A stretch of DNA of 9,522 nt, from NCBI GenBank assembly GCA_020028375.1, contig JAHZNX010000062.1:1-9522 (forward strand), read 5' to 3'. The stretch's first letter is position 1, and each line of letters starts with the position of its first letter. Source of the DNA: Betaproteobacteria bacterium (lineage in GTDB: Bacteria > Pseudomonadota > Gammaproteobacteria > Burkholderiales > SG8-41). Under the pieces are notes generated by a model. The model saw only the letters and a program-made list of their open reading frames with translations. It was not told the origin of the DNA and did not search any database. Positions 1 through 6,147 of the stretch are shown here, in pieces. The position numbers and the translations under genes are program-made.

Positions 1-1002
1 GCGTTCGAGGCCGTGGGCATCTCCGCGGCGGAATCCGCAACCATCGCCACGCTCATGACGCGCGCCGATCTGCAGGGCTCCGAGGGGCACGGCGTCTTCC
101 GCCTGCCCCAGTACATCCGCCGCATCCGGGGCGGGGCAGTCAAGGTGCAGCCCCAGATCCGCGTCGAGCGCGAGGCGGCCGGCATGGCGCTGGTGGACGG
201 CGACAACGGCATGGGGCACCTCGTGATGCGCTTCGCGACGGAGAAGGCGATCGAGAAGGCGAAGACCGCCGGGATCGCCTGGGTCGGAGTGAAATGGAGC
301 AACCACGCGGGACCGGCCTCGCTCTATGCCGCGATGCCGCTCGAGCACGACATGATCGGGCTCTACCTCGCGGTGGGAAACGCCAACCATCTTCCGCCGT
401 GGGGCGGGCTCGACATGCTGCTCTCCACCAATCCGATCTCGGTCGCGGTGCCGGCCGGCGCGGAACCCGCGATCGTGCTCGACATGGCGACCACGGTCGC
501 CGCCTACGGCAAGGTCAAGACCAAGGCGCAGCGCGGCGAGACGATGCCGGAGGGCTGGATGATGGACCGGCAGGGCCGCCCGCTCACCGATCCGCGGCGA
601 GCGAACGAGGGCTTCCTGCTGCCGATCGGCGGCTACAAGGGCTATGGCCTCGCGCTCGTCTTCGGTCTGCTCGCGGGGACGCTGAACGGCGCCGCGATGG
701 GGAAAGACGTGGTGGACTTCAACGCCGACGATACGACCCCCACGAACACGGGGCACGCCATCGTCGCGATCAACGTGGCGGCCTTTCAGCCGGTTGCGGA
801 ATTCAAGAAGAGCGTCGACGCGCTGGTCCGCGACCTGCGCAACTCGGAACGCCTGCCGGGCGTGGACCGCATCCGCCTGCCGGGGGAGGGCAGCCACGCG
901 GCGCGCGCCGACCGGGTGAAGAACGGCATCCCGCTGTCCGCGCAGCTCGCCGCGAGCCTCAACACGCTCGCGGCGGAACTCAAGATTCAGCCACTCGCTT
1001 GA
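1..1002 (+). CDS. malate/L-lactate dehydrogenase family oxidoreductase (Ldh2/COG2055), 5' end outside window
   Basis: NAD(P)-dependent 2-hydroxyacid dehydrogenase of the malate/L-lactate/L-sulfolactate family, cytoplasmic. The reading frame is open from base 1 and 333 codons are visible. The family usually runs about 330-360 residues and the first visible residues already align with its early helix, so only a short N-terminal piece is missing; the GTG at 13 is probably not the start. Family landmarks are a GHGVFRLPQY segment (family: SHGVxRLP), SNH with the proposed catalytic His at visible codon 102, the STNPISVAVPAG segment, LDMATT, and GGYKGYGLAL around codon 210, where most relatives have His instead of Tyr at codon 212. 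The true substrate (malate, lactate, sulfolactate, ureidoglycolate or other) cannot be read from sequence. TGA at 1000-1002 runs directly into a heptamer repeat. No functional link to the genes downstream is evident. Confidence 0.9.
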   Translation, partial: AFEAVGISAAESATIATLMTRADLQGSEGHGVFRLPQYIRRIRGGAVKVQPQIRVEREAAGMALVDGDNGMGHLVMRFATEKAIEKAKTAGIAWVGVKWSNHAGPASLYAAMPLEHDMIGLYLAVGNANHLPPWGGLDMLLSTNPISVAVPAGAEPAIVLDMATTVAAYGKVKTKAQRGETMPEGWMMDRQGRPLTDPRRANEGFLLPIGGYKGYGLALVFGLLAGTLNGAAMGKDVVDFNADDTTPTNTGHAIVAINVAAFQPVAEFKKSVDALVRDLRNSERLPGVDRIRLPGEGSHAARADRVKNGIPLSAQLAASLNTLAAELKIQPLA

Positions 1003-1042
1003 GGGATGAGGGATGCGGGATGAAGGCGGAGGGTGGAGGAGT
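1001..1042 (+). repeat. degenerate heptamer tandem array (gagggat-type)
   Basis: About six 7-base units in register: two perfect gagggat copies (1001-1007, 1008-1014), then gcgggat, gaaggcg, gagggtg and gaggagt. The array begins inside the stop codon of the upstream dehydrogenase, so it abuts the coding end. Similar short G-rich heptamer arrays occur between genes in some betaproteobacterial genomes; that comparison is from memory and not verified here. Confidence 0.7.
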
Positions 1043-1065
1043 CCTGATCTGTCGCCTCACCCCTC

Positions 1066-1093
1066 CGTCAGCCGTCAGTCGTCAGCCGTCACG
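1066..1093 (+). repeat. four-unit heptamer tandem array (cgtcagc-type)
   Basis: Four consecutive 7-base units: cgtcagc, cgtcagt, cgtcagc, cgtcacg. It sits 23 bases after the first heptamer array and is preceded by cctcacccctc (1055-1065), which is nearly the inverted complement of the first array's unit. Together the two arrays resemble the arms of one composite intergenic repeat. It ends before the Shine-Dalgarno sequence of the peptidase gene. Confidence 0.7.
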
Positions 1094-1100
1094 CACCTCT

Positions 1101-1104
1101 GGAG
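1101..1104 (+). promoter_or_regulatory. ribosome binding site fixing the peptidase start
   Basis: GGAG lies 7 bases before the GTG at 1112. An in-frame ATG at 1013 lies inside the repeat array and would add about 33 residues encoded by repeat DNA, so the GTG is the better start. Confidence 0.65.
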
Positions 1105-1111
1105 TTTGCGC

Positions 1112-2104
1112 GTGATCTTCTGGCTCGTTCTTGCCGCAGCGACCGCCTGGCTGCTGTGGTACATGGTTAAGGTCCCGGGCGTTTCCTACACCGGGGCGCT
1201 GAAGCCGCTCACCGGCGAGGAGCAGCTCATTGCCGCCAATCTGCGCCGCCACGTCGCGGCGATCGCGAGCCGCGAGCACAACGTATTCCACGCCGCCGAG
1301 CTCGAAGCCTCGGCTCTGTACATCGAGAAGACGCTTGCCGGACTGGGCCATGCGCTCGCAGCGCAGCGCTACACGGTACCGGAAAGCCCCATGGTGTCGA
1401 GACCGGCCGAGGTGCGCAACATCGAGGTGGAGGTGCGGGGAAGCGCGCGGCCATCCGAAATCGTGATCGTCGGCGCCCATTACGATTCGGTGTTTGGTGC
1501 GCCCGGCGCGAATGACAACGGCTCGGGTGTCGCCGCGGTGCTGGAGCTTGCGCGCCTGCTCAAGGATGCGAAGCCGGCACGAACGCTGCGCTGCGTGCTG
1601 TTCGTCAACGAGGAGCCGCCGTTCGACCGGACCGCCGCCATGGGCAGCCGCGTCTACGCGCGGCGCTCGCGCGAGCGGGGCGAGAACATCGTCGCGATGC
1701 TCTCGCTGGAGACGATCGGCTACTACTCCGACGCTCCCGGCAGCCAGCGCTATCCCTTCCCGCTCAGCCTGTTCTATCCGTCGACCGGCAATTTCATCGC
1801 CTTCGTCACGAACCTGTCGTCGCGCGCGCTGCTGCATGATGCGCTCGCTTCCTTCCGCCGCCACGCAGAGTTTCCGTCCGAGGGCGTGGCGGCGCCCGCC
1901 TTCATCCCGGGCGTGGACTGGTCCGACCACTGGTCGTTCTGGCAGGAGGGCTGGCCGGCGCTGATGGTGACCGACACCGCGCCCTACCGCTATCCCCATT
2001 ACCACACGGCCGGGGACACGCCGGACAAGGTGGACTACGAGCGCCTCGCGCGGGTGGTCACCGGGCTGCACCGGATGCTGCGGGACCTCGCTCAGGCTCC
2101 GTGA
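1112..2104 (+). CDS. membrane-anchored M28 family zinc peptidase
   Basis: Predicted metallo-aminopeptidase or related M28 hydrolase, 330 aa from the GTG start. Residues 1-20 (VIFWLVLAAATAWLLWYMV) form one hydrophobic helix, so the catalytic domain is probably tethered to the inner membrane facing the periplasm. The M28 metal and catalytic set is recognisable: His123 in GAHYDS, Asp135 in GANDNGSG, Glu167-Glu168 in VNEEPP (general base plus metal ligand) and His298 in YHTAGDT. The position that is often Asp in M28 enzymes falls in LETIGYY (Glu200). From memory, a LEMIGYY-type motif occurs in a bacterial M28 subgroup, so this is likely a subfamily trait rather than a defect. The substrate is unknown. 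It stands alone: 110 bases after the dehydrogenase with repeats between, and 89 bases before the kinase gene with a hairpin between, so it need not be part of either operon. Confidence 0.88.
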   Translation: MIFWLVLAAATAWLLWYMVKVPGVSYTGALKPLTGEEQLIAANLRRHVAAIASREHNVFHAAELEASALYIEKTLAGLGHALAAQRYTVPESPMVSRPAEVRNIEVEVRGSARPSEIVIVGAHYDSVFGAPGANDNGSGVAAVLELARLLKDAKPARTLRCVLFVNEEPPFDRTAAMGSRVYARRSRERGENIVAMLSLETIGYYSDAPGSQRYPFPLSLFYPSTGNFIAFVTNLSSRALLHDALASFRRHAEFPSEGVAAPAFIPGVDWSDHWSFWQEGWPALMVTDTAPYRYPHYHTAGDTPDKVDYERLARVVTGLHRMLRDLAQAP

Positions 2105-2112
2105 TGAGCGGT

Positions 2113-2157
2113 CCCGCTACCCGCGCCCGTGACGCAGGTCACGGCGGGTACCGCGGG
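2113..2157 (+). other. strong hairpin between peptidase and glrK
   Basis: An 18-bp stem in three blocks: 2113-2117 with 2153-2157, 2118-2123 with 2145-2150, and 2127-2133 with 2138-2144, closing a 4-base loop (gcag). There is a 3-base bulge on the left (2124-2126) and a 2-base bulge on the right (2151-2152). It starts 8 bases after the peptidase stop, so it could help end that transcript or protect its 3' end. No T tract follows, so it is not a canonical intrinsic terminator. Confidence 0.7.
2129..2142 (+). promoter_or_regulatory. possible CRP/FNR-family operator (GTGA-N6-TCAC)
   Basis: The hairpin core reads GTGACGCAGGTCAC, a perfect dyad with the half-sites and N6 spacing of CRP-type sites (TGTGA-N6-TCACA), lacking the outer T/A. 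Its centre is about 58 bases before the glrK start codon. Read with the weak promoter at 2158-2187 it would lie near the class I activator position (about -60). The same bases form the tip of a stem-loop, so the dyad may act in RNA instead. Confidence 0.35.
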
Positions 2158-2187
2158 TTGCCTCGGTCTGCGCGCTGGGGCTAATCT
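2158..2187 (+). promoter_or_regulatory. weak candidate sigma-70 promoter for glrK
   Basis: TTGCCT (2158-2163) and TAATCT (2182-2187), spaced 18 bases, match the -35 and -10 consensus only partly. If used, transcription would start at or very near the ATG at 2194, giving a leaderless or nearly leaderless mRNA. That would fit the absence of a Shine-Dalgarno sequence there (the closest G run, 2177-2180, is 13 bases from the ATG). Confidence 0.25.
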
Positions 2188-2193
2188 CCCGCC

Positions 2194-3639
2194 ATGACGC
2201 TCTTCTACCCGCGCTCCTTCCCGAGGCTGCTGGCGGTCGGGTTCACGCTCGTTGCGTTGCCGCTGATGTTCGCGCTCGTCAACAACGCCGTTTCGGTGGA
2301 CCGCCTCGCCAATCGCAGCCAGAACGCGGTCTACCGGGCCGTGCAGGCCACCCAGAGCGGGCGCCGCCTTGCGCAGCAGTTGACCGCGCTCGAGCGCACC
2401 GCGCGCCAGATGGTGATCCTCGACGACCACTCGCTGCTCGATACCTACGCCGCGAATCGCCGGCAGTTCGAGCAGGCGGCGGCGGAATTCGCGAATCTCC
2501 CGCTCGATGCGGAGCAGAAGAAGGCGCTGGAGGACATCGTCCGCGGCGAGGCGGCGGCCTTCAGCGCGCTGTCCGGGGCCGGCCCGAAGAGCCGCGAGGC
2601 CGAGGTCGCGGTCGAGAGCTTCATCGGCCTGTCCGAGCAGGCCCAGGCCCTGGTCGCGCGCTCCAATGCGCTGATCGACCGCGAGGTCAATGCGATGCGC
2701 AATACCGCCGACCGCGCGCAGCGCATCACGTTGTGGCAGCTGCTCGCGCTGGTTCCGGTGGTGGTGTTCCTGGTGATCGGATTTTCCATCCTCATCGCGC
2801 GCCCGATCCGCCAGATCGACGCGGCGATCCGCCGCCTGGGCGGCGGGGAGCTGCACGTGCCGGTGGCAGTCAGCGGCCCGCAGGACCTGGTGCACCTCGG
2901 GGATCGGCTGGAGTGGATGCGGCGCGAGCTGCTCGATGTCGAGCAGCAGAAGAACCGCTTCCTGCGCCAGGTTTCGCACGAGCTGAAGACGCCGCTCACG
3001 GCGCTGCGCGAAGGCGCAGAACTTCTGTCCGAGGAGGCTGTCGGAAAGCTGACCCCGGAGCAGCGGGAGATCGCGGAGATCCTGCGCCATAACAGTGTAG
3101 AATTGCAGAAGCTGATCGAGGACCTGCTATCGTTCGGCGCGAGCCAGTTCCGCAAGGTCACCGTGGACCTCGGGCCGGTGGACATCCGGGAGGTGATCGG
3201 GCGCGTGGCCGAGGACCAGCAGCTCGCGATCAGGGCCCGGAACCTCACCCTCGACATCGCCGCCGAAGACGTGATGATCCCCGCGGATTCCGAAAAATTG
3301 CGCGTCGTGCTCGACAACCTTCTCTCCAATGCCGTGAAATTCTCGCCGCCGGGGGGCGTCATCGGTGTTGCCGCGCGCTTCGACGGCGATGCGCTCGAGC
3401 TCGACGTGACCGACCAGGGTCCGGGGATTCCGCGGGAGGAGCGGACCCGCATCTTCGATCCGTTCTACCAGGGAAGCCAGGCGGGCGCCGGCCCGCTGCG
3501 CGGCACCGGCATCGGGCTCTCGGTCGTGAAGGAGTACGTGTTCGCCCACGGCGGCAGCGTTGAAGTCATGGACAGCGGGCGCGGCGCCCACCTGAGGATC
3601 CGGCTCCCGCTCATCCGTGCGGAGACCGCCGCGTCGTGA
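2194..3639 (+). CDS. glrK: GlrK/QseE-like sensor histidine kinase
   Basis: Inner-membrane sensor kinase, 481 aa, expected to phosphorylate the GlrR-like regulator two genes downstream. Order of parts: TM helix about residues 9-28; mostly helical periplasmic domain about 29-180; TM helix about 184-205 (ending FLVIGFSILIARPI); HAMP linker to about 255; HisKA domain with FLRQVSHELKTPLTALREG, His262 being the phosphoacceptor; HATPase_c with N box DNLLSNAVKFSPPGG (Asn375, Asn379), G1 box DQGPGIP (Asp407), an F box in IFDPFYQG and G2 box GTGIGLS (437-443). All catalytic motifs are intact. The name rests on this architecture plus the gene order kinase-lipoprotein-sigma-54 regulator, which is diagnostic for glrK-qseG-glrR. 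No good ribosome binding site precedes the ATG, but the N-terminus is a typical first TM segment. The stop codon overlaps the next gene by 4 bases. Confidence 0.92.
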   Translation: MTLFYPRSFPRLLAVGFTLVALPLMFALVNNAVSVDRLANRSQNAVYRAVQATQSGRRLAQQLTALERTARQMVILDDHSLLDTYAANRRQFEQAAAEFANLPLDAEQKKALEDIVRGEAAAFSALSGAGPKSREAEVAVESFIGLSEQAQALVARSNALIDREVNAMRNTADRAQRITLWQLLALVPVVVFLVIGFSILIARPIRQIDAAIRRLGGGELHVPVAVSGPQDLVHLGDRLEWMRRELLDVEQQKNRFLRQVSHELKTPLTALREGAELLSEEAVGKLTPEQREIAEILRHNSVELQKLIEDLLSFGASQFRKVTVDLGPVDIREVIGRVAEDQQLAIRARNLTLDIAAEDVMIPADSEKLRVVLDNLLSNAVKFSPPGGVIGVAARFDGDALELDVTDQGPGIPREERTRIFDPFYQGSQAGAGPLRGTGIGLSVVKEYVFAHGGSVEVMDSGRGAHLRIRLPLIRAETAAS

Positions 3640-4117
3640 GGAACCGCTTTCTCCTGCTCGGGTTCGGCTGCGCGGCGGCTCTCGCGGGTTGCGGCGTCGT
3701 GAAGATGGTCGAGCCCACGGAGCCGGCACCGTGGGTGCAGCCGGGCTCACGCCAGCCGGCCTCGGACGTCGAGAGCCTGCTGCTCTATTTCCAGCACATC
3801 AGGACGCTCGCCGGCCCCGAGGCTGGCCGCGAGCACGAGGCGGCGCGCCAGGCCTACGCCCGTTCGCGCACGGATTTCAACCGCATCCGCCTCGCCATGA
3901 TCCTTTCGCTTCCCGGCACGGCGTTCACCGACGAGGCGCGGGCGGTGGACCTGCTCGAGACCGTGGCGAAGCACGAGGGCGGGCGGCTGCAGGGGCTCGC
4001 CGTGGTGCTAGGCGCGAGCCTGAAGGAGCAGCAGCAGCTTGCCGCCAACGCCCAGGCGCTGCAGCAGAAACTCGACGCGTTAAAATCGCTTGAACGCAGC
4101 ATGATCGAAAGGAGCCG

Positions 4118-4121
<4 letters not shown>
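3636..4121 (+). CDS. qseG: QseG/YfhG-like outer-membrane lipoprotein
   Basis: Small lipoprotein, 161 aa, between the kinase and the response regulator. The GTG start overlaps the kinase stop (GTGA), indicating translational coupling. Residues 1-19 (MRNRFLLLGFGCAAALAGC) form a lipoprotein signal peptide with lipobox LAGC, Cys19 being the lipidated residue. Gly follows at +2, not Asp, which favours export to the outer membrane. The C-terminus (about 127-161, with EQQQLAANAQALQQKLDAL) is a predicted coiled coil. In enterobacteria QseG interacts with the kinase QseE/GlrK and is needed for signalling, and the position here argues for the same role. It is much shorter than E. coli QseG (about 237 aa) and shows little obvious sequence identity, so homology rests mainly on synteny and overall architecture. 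Confidence 0.75.
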
Positions 4122-5470
<1,349 letters not shown>

Positions 5471-5472
5471 AT

Positions 5473-5512
5473 CCGGACATTGCGGGGGCTCACGCGCCCG
5501 CAATGCCGGTTT
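5473..5512 (+). terminator. terminator-like hairpin after glrR
   Basis: Starts 2 bases after the glrR stop. The left arm is ccgg plus cattgcggg (5473-5476, 5478-5486, with one bulged A at 5477); the right arm is cccgcaatgccgg (5497-5509). This gives 13 base pairs with a 10-base loop. Only a short T run follows (ttt, 5510-5512), so termination strength is uncertain. It separates the sensor operon from the region that holds the next promoter. Confidence 0.7.
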
Positions 5513-5601
5513 AACTGCGCGAGATCGAACGGACGTCCCAGCTGTAAGGGATTCCGCCGGGAAATTGTGTGCGCCGTTCATCTCGCGCGCACATCCACCG
5601 T

Positions 5602-5619
5602 TGTCGCTGCTCCGCGACA
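5602..5619 (+). promoter_or_regulatory. GlrR-type upstream activator site (TGTC-N10-GACA)
   Basis: TGTCGCTGCTCCGCGACA matches exactly the TGTC-N10-GACA consensus known for GlrR operators in enterobacteria. Its centre is about 153 bases before the predicted sigma-54 transcription start, a usual distance for an enhancer-type activator site. The gene for a GlrR-like protein ends 131 bases upstream. A degenerate second copy (right half GACA at 5681-5684; left half CGTT at 5667-5670, two mismatches) lies 65 bases downstream, about six helical turns away. Confidence 0.75.
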
Positions 5620-5640
5620 GCAAAACCCCTGCCGAATCAC

Positions 5641-5679
5641 CCTGCTAGGCCTGACGTAGCGGGCCGCGTTGCCTAGGGG
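5641..5679 (+). other. dyad between GlrR operator and IHF site
   Basis: CTAGGC (5645-5650) pairs with GCCTAG (5671-5676), extended outward after a bulged G by three more pairs (5641-5643 with 5677-5679, one of them G-T). The loop is 20 bases. It overlaps the degenerate second GlrR half-site and could be part of a second activator site or a site for another protein. The function is unknown. Confidence 0.4.
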
Positions 5680-5706
5680 CGACATTCGGGCTCGCGGTGG
5701 GGGTGT

Positions 5707-5719
5707 TAACTCATTGATA
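5707..5719 (-). promoter_or_regulatory. IHF binding site
   Basis: On the minus strand the bases read TATCAATGAGTTA, a perfect match to the IHF consensus WATCAANNNNTTR, in the only AT-rich patch of the region. It is centred about 51 bases before the predicted transcription start, between the GlrR operator and the -24 element. This is where IHF bends DNA in sigma-54 promoters to bring a distant activator to the polymerase. Confidence 0.75.
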
Positions 5720-5737
5720 AGACGTAACAATGCTGCC

Positions 5738-5752
5738 TGGTACGGCCATTGC
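5738..5752 (+). promoter_or_regulatory. sigma-54 (RpoN) -24/-12 promoter
   Basis: TGGTACGGCCATTGC compared with the consensus TGGCACGNNNNTTGC differs at one base (T for C at position 4). The invariant GG (5739-5740) and GC (5751-5752) are at the correct spacing. Transcription is predicted to start near 5764, giving a 54-base leader to the ATG at 5818. Start codons further upstream in that frame would therefore not be transcribed from it. Confidence 0.85.
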
Positions 5753-5817
5753 GCCTGACCCCGGGGCTGCCCTTCCGTACGGGTCGTTTTTCTGTGGCTG
5801 GAGGAAAGGAGCGTTCG

Positions 5818-5970
5818 ATGGATGCAGTGGGTTACACCCCGGGAAGTACGGGCGCCGTGGAGAAGCGGGCCAGGATCCTTTATTCGCTCTTGCTCGTCGC
5901 CGCGATGGCCGTGATCGGTTTCAGCGTCGTCGGCATCGCCGCCATGATGGGCTGGTTCGCTGCGGGCTGA
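5818..5970 (+). CDS. 50-aa single-helix small membrane protein
   Basis: First gene after the sigma-54 promoter; family not recognised. The ATG at 5818 is preceded by AAAGGAG (5805-5811) at 6 bases, one of the strongest ribosome binding sites in the window. The protein has a short polar N-terminus (MDAVGYTPGSTGAVEKRAR) and one hydrophobic helix at about residues 21-47 (from ILYSLLLVAAMAVIGF), ending GWFAAG. The basic residues before the helix suggest an N-in, C-out topology in the inner membrane. It has no lipobox or obvious cleavage site. Gly and small residues in the helix would suit helix-helix packing with a partner. Such small membrane proteins often modulate larger membrane complexes; no specific role can be assigned. 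The next start lies 15 bases past its stop. Confidence 0.8.
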   Translation: MDAVGYTPGSTGAVEKRARILYSLLLVAAMAVIGFSVVGIAAMMGWFAAG

Positions 5971-5985
5971 GCGAGGAGCGGCGAA

Positions 5986-6147
5986 ATGCCGAAGACGACA
6001 GCGAACGCGGTCCAGACCTGGAACTTGGGCGAGCTGCTGGCCGTGCTGTGCCAGGTCGCTCAGGATGCCGGCGAGCCGGAGCCCGGATCTCAAGGGGCGG
6101 AAGCGCAGCGCATCGCGCACGAGCCGCCCGCGACCGATCTAGAGTGA
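5986..6147 (+). CDS. 53-aa small protein of unknown function
   Basis: Family not recognised. The ATG at 5986 has GAGGAG (5973-5978) 7 bases upstream, and its TGA overlaps the GTG of the next gene in a GTGA arrangement. Good ribosome binding plus coupling on both sides argue that it is translated. The product is soluble and acidic overall. It has a short hydrophobic, probably amphipathic helix near residues 10-27 (QTWNLGELLAVLCQVAQDA, one Cys at 22), then a Pro/Glu/Ala-rich, probably disordered tail. It has no signal peptide or membrane segment. It could be a cytoplasmic partner or a coupling leader peptide for the exported protein downstream. Confidence 0.65.
   Translation: MPKTTANAVQTWNLGELLAVLCQVAQDAGEPEPGSQGAEAQRIAHEPPATDLE

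Larger units (their letters stand above)
5471..5817 (+). promoter_or_regulatory. 347-base intergenic regulatory region with sigma-54 promoter architecture
   Basis: No convincing gene is seen here. In order it holds the glrR terminator (5473-5512), an 8-base palindrome GGACGTCC (5531-5538), a 7-bp inverted repeat (5568-5574 with 5587-5593), the GlrR-type operator (5602-5619), a second dyad (5641-5679), an IHF site (5707-5719), a sigma-54 promoter (5738-5752) and a leader of about 54 bases ending in a strong ribosome binding site for the gene at 5818. Confidence 0.8.

Noticed and set aside
1082..2071. Minus-strand open frame of 329 codons opposite the M28 peptidase
   Set aside because: Shadow of a recognised gene: Arg/His/Gln-rich with no domain, and the plus strand has intact catalytic motifs.
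2092..3452. Two overlapping minus-strand open frames (332 and 335 codons) opposite the kinase
   Set aside because: Antisense to an intact histidine kinase; both have the biased composition of high-GC shadow frames.
5749..5817. Upstream in-frame start at 5749 for the 50-aa membrane protein
   Set aside because: The codon lies inside the -12 promoter element, so it would not be in the sigma-54 transcript, and the ATG at 5818 has a strong ribosome binding site.
5764..5817. GlmY/GlmZ-like small RNA as the product of the GlrR-type promoter
   Set aside because: Only about 54 bases separate the predicted start from a strong ribosome binding site and gene. The hairpin before the T5 run (5787-5791) is only about 3 bp, so no convincing sRNA with terminator is seen.
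5730..6143. N-terminal extension of the exported protein back to 5730
   Set aside because: It would start upstream of the sigma-54 transcription start and run through the 50-aa and 53-aa genes in another frame. The GTG at 6144 begins a clear signal peptide.
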